A DNA stretch of 64,000 nt from 40-80 sp040394775. Its GTDB lineage: Bacteria; Bacteroidota; Bacteroidia; Flavobacteriales_D; Crocinitomicaceae. The DNA is taken from positions 1-64,000 of the forward strand of contig JBEBRN010000001.1 of the NCBI GenBank assembly GCA_040394775.1. The letters are read 5' to 3'. The notes under the pieces were generated by a model, which was not told the origin of the DNA, ran no database searches, and saw only the letters and a program-made list of their open reading frames with translations. Shown piece after piece: positions 34,753-43,234 of the stretch; position 1 is the stretch's first letter, and every line of letters starts with the position of its first letter. The translations under genes and the position numbers were made by a program.

Positions 34753-35295
34753 ATGGAAAGTTTGACAAATAGAAAAAAAGAGGTATCCAAAAAAGAAATG
34801 ACTTTTATGGAGAGCATCTATCTTCCTGCTGTTCTAAAAGGAATGAGTTTGACATTGAAACATGCTTTCAGAAAACCTGTTACTTATAGATATCCGAAAG
34901 AATTACGTCCTATCGCTCCTGTTTACAGAGGTATGCACGTTTTAAAGAGAGATGAGGAGGGAAGGGAAAACTGTACTGCTTGTGGATTGTGTGCGGTGGC
35001 TTGTCCAGCAGAAGCGATTACAATGGTGGCAGCTGAAAGAGAGCCAGGAGAAGAAAAACTATATAGAGAAGAAAAATATGCCGCAATATATGAAATCAAC
35101 ATGTTGCGTTGTATCTTCTGTGGTTTGTGTGAAGAAGCGTGTCCAAAGGAAGCTATATTCTTGACTGACAGACTTGTTCCTACAGATTTTGAAAGAGAAG
35201 AGTTTATTTACGGAAAAGACAAATTAGTTGAAGACGTAGATAACCGTATTGATATTACAAAACGTCAAAACACTGGTAAAAGAGGAAAAAAATGA
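34753..35295 (+). CDS. nuoI: NADH-quinone oxidoreductase subunit I
   Basis: This 180-residue subunit carries the two [4Fe-4S] clusters N6a and N6b. The two ferredoxin motifs are CTACGLCAVACPAEA near residue 75 and CIFCGLCEEACPKEA near 118. An amphipathic N-terminal helix (residues 20-40) should attach it to NuoH. The first residues are charged and variable. It has an ATGA overlap with nuoJ. Confidence 0.98.
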   Translation: MESLTNRKKEVSKKEMTFMESIYLPAVLKGMSLTLKHAFRKPVTYRYPKELRPIAPVYRGMHVLKRDEEGRENCTACGLCAVACPAEAITMVAAEREPGEEKLYREEKYAAIYEINMLRCIFCGLCEEACPKEAIFLTDRLVPTDFEREEFIYGKDKLVEDVDNRIDITKRQNTGKRGKK

Positions 35296-35801
35296 GTACA
35301 GTAGAAATAATGGCTATAATATTAGGCGGTCTGACCATTGGGTCAGCGCTTATGGTGGTGGTAAGCCCACACCCTATTCGAAGTGTTTTGTTTCTGGTCG
35401 TAACGTTCTTTTTAATATCAGCAAACTATGTCATGTTAAATGCTCAATTTTTAGCGATTGTTAACGTCATCGTCTACACTGGAGCCATCATGGTATTGTT
35501 CTTATTTGTATTGATGTTGCTGAACTTAAGTAAAGATAATGAGCCAAAAACATCCGGATTGATGAAAATAGGCGCTGCCGTTGCTGGTGGAAGTCTATTT
35601 GTTGTATTGTTTGCTGCATTAAAAGATGCAACATTTGGCGCTATCGAACACTCGGATAATTCAATAGGATTGGTAGAGCAATTAGGTCTATTATTATTTA
35701 ACAAATATGTATTACCTTTTGAAATCTCATCCATTCTATTTATCTCAGCTATGGTAGGAGCAGTATTATTGTCTAAAAAAGAAAATCAAGTTATTGACTA
35801 A
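35292..35801 (+). CDS. nuoJ: NADH-quinone oxidoreductase subunit J
   Basis: This 169-residue membrane subunit has five hydrophobic segments. The conserved region SANYVMLNAQFLAIVNVIVYTGAIMVLFLFVLMLLNL (residues about 36-72; the key part is NVIVYTGAIMVLF) matches the NuoJ core helices next to the proton path. Stop and the nuoK start share one base (TAATG). Confidence 0.97.
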   Translation: MSTVEIMAIILGGLTIGSALMVVVSPHPIRSVLFLVVTFFLISANYVMLNAQFLAIVNVIVYTGAIMVLFLFVLMLLNLSKDNEPKTSGLMKIGAAVAGGSLFVVLFAALKDATFGAIEHSDNSIGLVEQLGLLLFNKYVLPFEISSILFISAMVGAVLLSKKENQVID

Positions 35802-36127
35802 TGGAAGGAGTAATTTTAAATAACGGAGTCTCACTACAGTTCTATATCGTTCTTGCAACGATTATCTTCTGTATTGGAGTACTTGGTGTGATTATCCGTA
35901 GAAACGCAATTATCATTTTAATGTGCGTTGAGTTGATGCTAAATGCAGTCAACATTCTAATGGTCGCTTTCTCTAATTATCATGGTAAAGGAGACGCTCA
36001 GATTTTTGTCTTTTTCATTATGGTGGTTGCAGCGGCTGAAGCAGCAGTTGGGTTATCGATTCTCGTGTTGTTATACAGAAATAGTAAAACAGTAGATGTC
36101 GGATTGTTTAACAAACTAAAAAACTAA
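35801..36127 (+). CDS. nuoK: NADH-quinone oxidoreductase subunit K
   Basis: This 108-residue subunit has three transmembrane helices and resembles the MrpC antiporter subunit. The acidic residues used for proton transfer are visible in LMCVELMLNAVN near residue 46 and in AAAEAAVGLS near 79. Length is standard. It is 3 bp from nuoL. Confidence 0.97.
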   Translation: MEGVILNNGVSLQFYIVLATIIFCIGVLGVIIRRNAIIILMCVELMLNAVNILMVAFSNYHGKGDAQIFVFFIMVVAAAEAAVGLSILVLLYRNSKTVDVGLFNKLKN

Positions 36128-36130
36128 AAG

Positions 36131-38050
36131 ATGGCAATTTATCAACTATTACCTTTATTACTTTTATTCCCATTAATCGGTGCGCTTATTAATGGTACAA
36201 TAGGAAAAAGATTGCCAGAGAAAATAATTGGTAGCATAGCAACTTTAATGACTGCTATTCCTTTTATTTTGGCTTTAGTTATTTTCTTCCAATTAGATGA
36301 ACCAGTAAAATCTATTCTTTTTACAGCAATTGATTTAGGAACGCTACACTTAGATGTTTCACTTTATGCAGATAATCTTTCCATTTGGATGACACTAATT
36401 GTAACAGGTGTTGGAACATTGATTCACATTTATTCCATCGGTTACATGTCAGGAGATAAAGGTTTTTATAAGTTTTTCACTTATTTAAATCTCTTTATAT
36501 TCTCAATGCTTATCCTTGTTCTAGGAAGTAATTACTTTATGCTTTACTTTGGTTGGGAAGGTGTAGGAGTTTGTTCCTATTTATTGATTGGTTATTATTA
36601 TGCGGATGAAAATGAAGGCCTAATGAATTCAAAGGCAGGAAGGAAATCATTTATCATGAACCGTGTTGGTGACTTAGGATTATTTATTGCATTTGCATTA
36701 ATTCTTGCAAATTTTGGTTCTTTGGAATACGATGTCGTTGGAATGAAAATGTTAGGTGGGGAAGCGCTTCCAAGTGTCTTTATTGTTTCCATGATAACCT
36801 TAAGTTTATTTATTGGAGCAACGGGTAAATCTGCACAAATTCCATTATTTACTTGGTTGCCAGATGCGATGGCAGGACCTACACCTGTGTCTGCTTTAAT
36901 TCACGCAGCAACAATGGTAACCGCTGGTATTTTCTTGATGGTACGTTCTAATTTCTTATTAGAATTTACACCTGAAATAAAAGATGTCATACTCTACGTC
37001 GGATTAATTACATCAATTGTAGCTGCCTTCATCGCCATGCGTCAAAACGATATTAAAAAGGTACTCGCCTACTCTACTGTCTCACAATTAGGATTAATAT
37101 TTGTTGCCATCGGTTTAGGAGCGTACACTGTTGCCATTTTCCACGTTACAACTCATGCTTTCTTCAAAGCTTTATTATTCTTAGGTGCTGGAAGTGTCAT
37201 TCACGCTATGGGTGGAGAACAAAGCATTCGTAAAATGGGTGGTTTGAAGGATAAAATCAAAATTACACACATTACGTTCTTATTAGCAACATTAGCTATT
37301 TCAGGATTCCCTCTATTTTCAGGATTCTTTTCTAAAGATGAAATTTTAGGAATTGCTTTTGAGAAAAGTGTTGGTGTTTATATCGCATTAGCGATTAGTT
37401 CAGCGATGACAGCGCTTTATATGTTCCGTTTATACTTTGTCGTTTTCCACGGTTCATTTAGAGATACGAAAGATGTGGAGCACCATGTTCACGAATCACC
37501 ATTAAACATGACGGTTCCATTGATGATTTTAGCGGTGTTGTCTGTTATTGGTGGTATTTTTGATTTACCAGGAATTTTCTTGAAAGGAAATTTCACACAT
37601 TATCTAGATAAATTATTGGGAACAAATGTATTAGGATTAGATCATCATCCAGCACATCCAGAATTTAATACAACTTTAGTATTATTAGCAGTAGCAATTA
37701 TTATTGTTTTAGTCGTTCTATTCTTATCGAATATCATTTATAGGAAAAAAGGTGTAATTCCAAAAGCGGATGAACAATATACAGGATGGGAAAAGCTCTC
37801 CAATAAAAACATGTATTGGGATGAAGCATACGATTTACTAATTGTAAAGCCTATTGAAGGACTAAGCAAAGCATTTTATGCGGTAATAGATACACTTATT
37901 ATAGGAGGAATTGTTCAAGGAATAGCAAAAACAGTTAGTTTATCAGGCGATGTTGTTCGAAAATGGCAGAGTGGTAAAGTAAACGGCTATATCTTTTGGA
38001 TGGTTTGCGGAATAATTGGATTTATAACATTTTTCTTAATTAAAATATAA
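36131..38050 (+). CDS. nuoL: NADH-quinone oxidoreductase subunit L
   Basis: This 639-residue antiporter-like proton pump subunit has about sixteen transmembrane helices and the long lateral helix at its C-terminus. Visible family blocks are FGWEGVGVCSYLLIG near residue 140 with the conserved Glu, QIPLFTWLPDAMAGPTPVSALIHAATMVTAG near 240 (key part PDAMAGPTPVSALIHAATMV), and FHVTTHAFFKALLFLGAG near 338 with the conserved His and Lys. It is complete, with 5 bp before nuoM. Confidence 0.98.
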   Translation: MAIYQLLPLLLLFPLIGALINGTIGKRLPEKIIGSIATLMTAIPFILALVIFFQLDEPVKSILFTAIDLGTLHLDVSLYADNLSIWMTLIVTGVGTLIHIYSIGYMSGDKGFYKFFTYLNLFIFSMLILVLGSNYFMLYFGWEGVGVCSYLLIGYYYADENEGLMNSKAGRKSFIMNRVGDLGLFIAFALILANFGSLEYDVVGMKMLGGEALPSVFIVSMITLSLFIGATGKSAQIPLFTWLPDAMAGPTPVSALIHAATMVTAGIFLMVRSNFLLEFTPEIKDVILYVGLITSIVAAFIAMRQNDIKKVLAYSTVSQLGLIFVAIGLGAYTVAIFHVTTHAFFKALLFLGAGSVIHAMGGEQSIRKMGGLKDKIKITHITFLLATLAISGFPLFSGFFSKDEILGIAFEKSVGVYIALAISSAMTALYMFRLYFVVFHGSFRDTKDVEHHVHESPLNMTVPLMILAVLSVIGGIFDLPGIFLKGNFTHYLDKLLGTNVLGLDHHPAHPEFNTTLVLLAVAIIIVLVVLFLSNIIYRKKGVIPKADEQYTGWEKLSNKNMYWDEAYDLLIVKPIEGLSKAFYAVIDTLIIGGIVQGIAKTVSLSGDVVRKWQSGKVNGYIFWMVCGIIGFITFFLIKI

Positions 38051-38055
38051 GCACA

Positions 38056-39489
38056 TTGGAACTACTAATAATACCATTAGCTTTTTCATTGGTGTCCTTA
38101 GTGACACCGAAAAACATACGTAAAATTGTTGCGTTAATTGGAGCGTTAATTTCTGTAGTGATAGCGATTACTTGTTGGGTTAATTTCCAACCAGACTCTT
38201 TCGTTGAACTATTTTCAAATGAACAACATACGTTCTTCAGAATGTCCTATCGACTGGGCTATGACGGATTAAGTTTAGCCATGATTCTTCTGACAAACAT
38301 TGTTACATTCCTTATTTTATTGGCCAACTATGAAAAGAATACGGCTTCCAATAAGATGTTTAACACAATGGTGTTCCTGATGCAATTTGCCTTAATAGGT
38401 TCATTTCTATCTTTTGACTTAATCTTATTCTATATATTCTGGGAATTAGCCTTAATACCTGTTTTCTTAATGGCTTTCTGGTTTGGAGAAAAAGATCGTA
38501 AAAAAGTACTCATCACTTTCTTCATCTATACTTTCGTTGGATCGTTAGCAATGTTATTCTCGATTTTCTATATTGGAACGTTAACAAGTGGGTCATACGA
38601 TTATCATTCGCTAGTAGATATTCAAATGAATACCAAAACAGCGTTGACCGTTAGTTTAGGATTCCTAATAGCCTTTGCAGTAAAAATGCCATTATTTCCA
38701 TTCCACACATGGCAACCAGAAACATACACCAAATCACCAATGGCTGGCACTATGTTGCTTTCAGCTTTGATGTTAAAAATGGCACTTTATGGTGTGTTAA
38801 GATGGTTATTACCGTTAGCACCTGAGGCCTATCCACTATTTAAATACACGGTCATTATACTAGCAATGATTGGCGTTGTTTACGGTGCTATTGTCGCTAT
38901 TAAGCAAGACGATTTGAAAAAAGTATTTGCCTATGCTTCTATTAGTCACGTTGGTTTAATTGCAGCAGGAATGATGATATTGACCATCGATGCATTTGCA
39001 GGAGCCGTTATTCAGATGATTAATCACGCGATGGTTGCAGTAGGGCTTTTCTTAGCAGCAGATATTATTGACAGACGATTAGGTAGACGAGACATCTCAT
39101 CCTTAGGTGGAATTGCTGTAAGAGCTCCTAAATTCGCATTTTGGTTTGCCATTATTGGATTTGCTTCTATCTCAATACCATTTACAAGTGGATTTATTGG
39201 AGAATTCTTATTGATTAAAGAAGTATTCTTGGATAAGGCATGGATAGGAATTTTAGTAGGAACCAACTTAATCTTAGGTTGTGTTTATATCTTTAGAGCA
39301 TACCAATTGACTATGTTTGGAAAAGAAAGTTCTTTTAACTTCAATGATTTAACCGTTTCAGAAATAGCAACATTTGCTATCTTATCGGTGATTATTGTTG
39401 TTCTAGGTGTTTACCCACAATTACTGTTTGATATGGTGAAGCCAAGTCTAGAGTCAATATTATCCATTATTAAAGACAGTTCAATTTAA
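38056..39489 (+). CDS. nuoM: NADH-quinone oxidoreductase subunit M (TTG start)
   Basis: This 477-residue antiporter-like subunit has about fourteen membrane helices. FWELALIPVFLMAFWFG near residue 132 carries the conserved Glu. MPLFPFHTWQPETYTKSPMAGTMLLSALMLKM near 214 (key part PFHTWQPETYTKSPMAGT) and the SHVGLIAAG block near 300 are typical. The start is a TTG at 38056, 5 bp after nuoL. No ATG gives the family N-terminus, so the weak start is probably real and could lower its translation relative to neighbours, unless coupling compensates. Confidence 0.96.
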   Translation: MELLIIPLAFSLVSLVTPKNIRKIVALIGALISVVIAITCWVNFQPDSFVELFSNEQHTFFRMSYRLGYDGLSLAMILLTNIVTFLILLANYEKNTASNKMFNTMVFLMQFALIGSFLSFDLILFYIFWELALIPVFLMAFWFGEKDRKKVLITFFIYTFVGSLAMLFSIFYIGTLTSGSYDYHSLVDIQMNTKTALTVSLGFLIAFAVKMPLFPFHTWQPETYTKSPMAGTMLLSALMLKMALYGVLRWLLPLAPEAYPLFKYTVIILAMIGVVYGAIVAIKQDDLKKVFAYASISHVGLIAAGMMILTIDAFAGAVIQMINHAMVAVGLFLAADIIDRRLGRRDISSLGGIAVRAPKFAFWFAIIGFASISIPFTSGFIGEFLLIKEVFLDKAWIGILVGTNLILGCVYIFRAYQLTMFGKESSFNFNDLTVSEIATFAILSVIIVVLGVYPQLLFDMVKPSLESILSIIKDSSI

Positions 39490-39494
39490 AAAGC

Positions 39495-40874
39495 ATGATT
39501 GCACTTATAACATTATTTATTACCGGTATTATAACATTGTTTATTGCGTTTACGCGTAAACCAATTTTAGTAGGAATAGTAGCTACTGTCGGTCTTCTTG
39601 GAAGTTTATTTGGTTTGATGTATGAATTCAAAGAAGGAATTCGTCTTTTCCCAAGTTATGAAGGATTGGAATTTGATGTAACTGCAGTACTCTTTAGTAC
39701 TGTTTGTATCATTTTCACCTTACTACTAATTTGGAGTGGTTTTAAACCCTTAACGGAAAGCAAAGAACACGCAGGTGATCATGTTGCACTTCTGATTTTC
39801 AGCTTGTGTGGAGCATTAATAATGACGTCGTATACCGACTTCTTTATGTTCTTCCTTGGATTGGAAATTCTATCCATACCAGTTTATGTATTAGCCGGAA
39901 TGAAGAAAACAGATGTGCTAGGAAGTGAAGCTTCTCTAAAGTATTTCTTAACAGGTGCATTCTCTACAGGAATACTATTATTCGGTATTGCGTGGATTTA
40001 TGGTGCCACAGGAAGTTTCTCCTTATTCGAAATTAAAACGATTATCTTAAACAATGGCAATAACTCTAGCTTGTTATTTGTCGGTATTTTATTAGTACTC
40101 GCCTCTTTCTTATTTAAAATTGGTGCTGTTCCTTACCATTTCTGGAATCCAGATGTTTACTCAGGTTCTCCAATGACGATAATGGGATACATGGCATCTG
40201 TAATCAAGATTGCTGGTTTTGCAGCTTTATTAAGACTTTTCACTGATACTTTCGATGTTGTTTCTACCATGTGGGTTCCTATAATAGTCTTGGTAAGTGT
40301 TCTTTCGATGTTCTTAGGAAACTTATCTGCTATAAAGCAAGTGAGAATGCGTCGATTATTAGCTTTCTCAAGTATTGCTCATGTTGGATATACATTACTC
40401 GCTGTCATGGCGTTTGACACAGTTGAGTCAGCATCATATCATTACAATGTTTATTACTACTTATTAGCGTATGGTTTGGCAACAATCGTTTTAGTAACGG
40501 CTGGTAATATCATAGATGACGAAAAAGATTTAATCGAAAACTGGACTGGCATTGCTCGTAAAAATCCAATTCTAGGGTTTTTTGTAATTATGGCATTCTT
40601 ATCATTAGCAGGTGTCCCTCCATTGATGGGATTCTTTGGTAAGTATTTAGTGTTCACACAAGCAATTGGTGAATACCCAATCATAGTAGGATTAGCGTTA
40701 GTAAACTCTGGAATTGCGATTTACTATTATTTAGTAGTTGTTATCAAGACACTTAAGAAACCATATGAAGCACCTAAATTCGATAAATTGAATATTAGTG
40801 TGATGCAATGGGTGGTATTAGCGTTTTGTAGCGCAATGTTACTTCTTGGCGGATTTATATTGCCGTTAATGTAA
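39495..40874 (+). CDS. nuoN: NADH-quinone oxidoreductase subunit N
   Basis: This 459-residue protein is the third antiporter-like pump of complex I and the last gene of the operon. MFFLGLEILSIPVYVLAGM near residue 119 carries the conserved Glu. GAVPYHFWNPDVYSGSPM near 212 and FSSIAHVGYTLLAVMAF near 294 are typical. About fourteen transmembrane segments are present. Two terminators follow directly, so the operon ends here. All fourteen nuo genes are intact in one direction. Confidence 0.97.
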   Translation: MIALITLFITGIITLFIAFTRKPILVGIVATVGLLGSLFGLMYEFKEGIRLFPSYEGLEFDVTAVLFSTVCIIFTLLLIWSGFKPLTESKEHAGDHVALLIFSLCGALIMTSYTDFFMFFLGLEILSIPVYVLAGMKKTDVLGSEASLKYFLTGAFSTGILLFGIAWIYGATGSFSLFEIKTIILNNGNNSSLLFVGILLVLASFLFKIGAVPYHFWNPDVYSGSPMTIMGYMASVIKIAGFAALLRLFTDTFDVVSTMWVPIIVLVSVLSMFLGNLSAIKQVRMRRLLAFSSIAHVGYTLLAVMAFDTVESASYHYNVYYYLLAYGLATIVLVTAGNIIDDEKDLIENWTGIARKNPILGFFVIMAFLSLAGVPPLMGFFGKYLVFTQAIGEYPIIVGLALVNSGIAIYYYLVVVIKTLKKPYEAPKFDKLNISVMQWVVLAFCSAMLLLGGFILPLM

Positions 40875-40889
40875 TCGATTTGCAACAAG

Positions 40890-40912
40890 TGAGACGATTG
40901 TCTCATTTTATT
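40890..40912 (+). terminator. First terminator after nuoN
   Basis: TGAGAC, a GATT loop and GTCTCA make a 6-bp stem that is followed by TTTTATTATT, 15 bp past the nuoN stop. With the hairpin at 40926 it forms a tandem terminator at the end of the complex I operon. Confidence 0.65.
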
Positions 40913-40925
40913 ATTAAACACTGTT

Positions 40926-40951
40926 AAAAGCGCTCAAAAGGCGCTTTTTTT
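40926..40951 (+). terminator. Second terminator after nuoN
   Basis: AAAAGCGC, a 7-nt loop and GCGCTTTT followed by further T residues form a strong intrinsic terminator on the plus strand, 20 bp beyond the first. Confidence 0.85.
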
Positions 40952-41205
40952 CGTGATTGTAGGTTTGCTAAAGATCTTCGATAAAAGATTCTTAGAATAC
41001 TATTGAAGAGTTTAGTTGGAATTCAAGAATACGAGATGTAGTCATTCGGAAACTGAGGAGATTAATAAGTTTCCCCTTCAGGACAAAAATTAAAACTTTC
41101 AGAGCAAAATTAGAAATGTGAGAAATATTGAATAATTTCTATTCAGATTAACTCAAGTTTATGCATAGTCCCCAACTTTAGGACTTGATTCGAAAAGCTT
41201 AATTC
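40952..41205. other. Gene-free spacer between nuo and csp units
   Basis: No reading frame is supported in this convergent spacer. It holds a possible stem at about 41050-41076 (GGAAACT pairing with AGTTTCC around a 13-nt loop) and the second copy of the 53-bp repeat at 41137-41189. The remaining bases are AT-rich and featureless to me. It may be a relic of a mobile element. Confidence 0.5.
41137..41189. repeat. Dispersed 53-bp repeat, copy B
   Basis: This copy matches bases 1-53 at 50 of 53 positions, in the same orientation. The similarity stops sharply at both visible ends (the left end of copy A is the window edge). The reverse-strand frame that is open in copy A carries a stop here, so the repeat is unlikely to be coding. 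Confidence 0.75.
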
Positions 41206-41242
41206 AAAAAAAACACCTGCACTCAATTAAGAGTACAGGTGC
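41206..41242 (-). terminator. Terminator after the cold-shock gene
   Basis: On the minus strand CACCTGTACTC, a 6-nt loop and GAGTGCAGGTG (one mismatch) are followed by TTTTTTTT. It lies 27 bp past the stop of the csp gene and ends the helicase-csp unit. Confidence 0.9.
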
Positions 41243-41268
41243 AATTTTCAGTTGTAAAATATTTCGAA

Positions 41269-41463
41269 TTAACGAACTACTCTTACGTTTACTGCGTTTA
41301 ATCCTTTTGGACTTTCTTCAACTTCGTAAGTTACTTTGTCGTTTTCTTTAATCTTGTCTACTAAACCTGACATGTGTACAAAGATATCCTTTCCACCATC
41401 TGTGTCATTAATGAAACCAAATCCTTTAGTCTCATTGAAAAATTTTACTGTTCCTTCTTTCAT
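41269..41463 (-). CDS. Cold-shock domain protein
   Basis: This 64-residue protein is a CspA-family single-stranded nucleic acid binding protein that acts as an RNA chaperone. It has the RNP1 motif KGFGFI and the RNP2 motif DIFVHMS, with the canonical five-strand length, and starts MKEGTVKFFN. It lies 40 bp downstream of a DEAD-box helicase gene on the same strand and is followed by a strong terminator. The pair is probably co-transcribed, and the two activities (melting RNA and keeping it unfolded) fit together. Regulation by cold is inferred from the family. Confidence 0.95.
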   Translation of the reverse strand: MKEGTVKFFNETKGFGFINDTDGGKDIFVHMSGLVDKIKENDKVTYEVEESPKGLNAVNVRVVR

Positions 41464-41503
41464 TTTACTTATTATTTATTGTTTATTTTATATAAAAATA
41501 GGG

Positions 41504-42700
41504 TTAGTCTACAAACGTGTAGGCCGTGCCTGATTTTCCAACTCTTCCGGTTCTTCCAACCCGGTGAATGTATGTATCGTAATCTTTCGGAGCTTGATAG
41601 TTAACTACCAATGAAACGTCGTTTACGTCTATTCCTCTAGCAGCAACATCTGTCGCAACTAAAATTCTAATATCACCATTCTTAAACTTCTCGAGTGCGT
41701 TCACTCTGTAATTCTGTGATTTATTACCATGAATCTGATCTGTCTTAATTCCTGAACTATTCAATTTCTTCGCTAAACGATTAGCTAGATGCTTAGTTTC
41801 AGTAAATAAAATAACCTTATCATAATTACCTTGCTTCAATAAATCGAGTAAAAGTACATATTTATCTTGACCCTCAAGCACTTTTATGATATCTTGTGTA
41901 ACATTTTTTGAACTTTTATCTCCAGAACATATTTCTACAAGGAATGGGTTGGTCACAATTTCATTAATAATCTTCGATTGTTTCGGGTCTTTAGTAGCAG
42001 AAAACAGTAATGTTTGTCTACGATTTCTCATGCCATTCGCTAATTCACGAATATCATGAATAAAGCCCATGTCAAGCATTTTGTCAAACTCATCTAATAC
42101 TAATACTTCAAATTTCTGTAATTTCAGACTACCTCTATTACTTAAATCAAGTAATCTTCCTGGTGTTCCAATGATAATATCAAAGTAGTTATTCAAGCTA
42201 CGTACGTCTTTCTCAACGTTCGTACCGCCAATGAAACAAGCCGCTCTAATTTTCAAATCTGTCGAAAACTTTTTGAATTCGTCATATACTTGAAGCGCTA
42301 GCTCTCTAGTAGGAACAATAATTAATGATTGAAATTTCTTGTCGTCATTACGTAAAAGGTTTTCTAAAATAGGAATCAAGAAAGCACCTGTCTTACCAGT
42401 TCCTGTATTAGCGATACCAATAAGGTTCTCACCGTTCACTAATTTATCAAATGTTTTATCTTGTATTTCAGTAGGAGAAGAAAAGCCCATTTTTAAAATA
42501 TTCGCCTTTAGTTGTTGGTGAATATCCATATCTTCAAATCTTGTATCTACTGTGATTGACTTCAATGATGGTGCTACAGCTTCCTGAATAAATAGCTCAG
42601 GGTTTAATGTAGACTTTTTATTGTTATTACTTTTTTTATGACTTGAAACCCTAATACTATTTGATTTTTTAGGATTACGTCTATTTGTGTCTTTTTGCAT
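41504..42700 (-). CDS. DEAD-box RNA helicase with DEFD motif
   Basis: The product (398 residues) is a RhlE/DeaD-like RNA helicase. Motifs in order are the Q motif region GFSSPTEIQ, motif I ANTGTGKTGAF, Ia PTRELALQ, motif II VLDEFDKML, motif III SATK, motif V ATDVAARGIDV and motif VI HRVGRTGR. Motif II has Phe for the usual Ala, an uncommon variant that keeps the acidic pair. The N-terminus is Lys/Arg/Asn-rich and the protein stops soon after motif VI. I use the ATG at 42700, preceded by a GAGGA ribosome-binding site, rather than the GTG at 42715. It is co-oriented with the cold-shock gene and has a long structured leader. Confidence 0.93.
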   Translation of the reverse strand: MQKDTNRRNPKKSNSIRVSSHKKSNNNKKSTLNPELFIQEAVAPSLKSITVDTRFEDMDIHQQLKANILKMGFSSPTEIQDKTFDKLVNGENLIGIANTGTGKTGAFLIPILENLLRNDDKKFQSLIIVPTRELALQVYDEFKKFSTDLKIRAACFIGGTNVEKDVRSLNNYFDIIIGTPGRLLDLSNRGSLKLQKFEVLVLDEFDKMLDMGFIHDIRELANGMRNRRQTLLFSATKDPKQSKIINEIVTNPFLVEICSGDKSSKNVTQDIIKVLEGQDKYVLLLDLLKQGNYDKVILFTETKHLANRLAKKLNSSGIKTDQIHGNKSQNYRVNALEKFKNGDIRILVATDVAARGIDVNDVSLVVNYQAPKDYDTYIHRVGRTGRVGKSGTAYTFVD

Positions 42701-42715
42701 ATTAATTTTCCTCAC

Positions 42716-43234
42716 ACATATTAAATGTGCCTTGTTTTATAATTCTGAACTTTTCAGACTCATATGTTCAGACAGTTGTACTGTTTAAACGGTGTTTTTT
42801 AACCTTCGTGTAAATAAAACTATTTACGCGGTAAAAAATAAATTTCGAAAATGTATAATGATAAAATTGTTGATGATAAAGAGGCTGTTTCCATTATTAA
42901 AATGTTTTGTCAGCATTTAAGGGATTTAATATCTCCTCTCTTTTGGGGTGTATTAAATTGATGTATTACTTTATTCAATGATCATTTTCGGCAGCCTTAT
43001 TCTTATTTCTTACTTAAAAAACAACCTTCAATCTGCCATTGTCTGGTTATTCAACCTGCTCATTTTAATGTTGTGGATTATTTTGATACTATTTAAACCA
43101 CTGAAACTAACGTATTATAGTTGTTTCCAAACAATAAAATTCACTTGTTTAAATACAAAGGTATGTATAAATCTAATACACAGTGTGATTTATTTTCATT
43201 ATTATAACAATAACAACTTTTATTCTGAAATAAA
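42716..43234 (-). other. Long leader region upstream of the helicase
   Basis: About 520 bp without a convincing gene. On the minus strand a TACCTTTG box lies at 43156-43163; if it is the promoter, the helicase mRNA has a leader of roughly 450 nt. The leader contains a 10-bp hairpin (42808-42831; GTAAATA/TATTTAC core, AAAC loop on the plus strand) and two mutually exclusive hairpins at 42743-42772. Such leaders are common in cold-regulated genes; the function here is inference. Confidence 0.45.
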
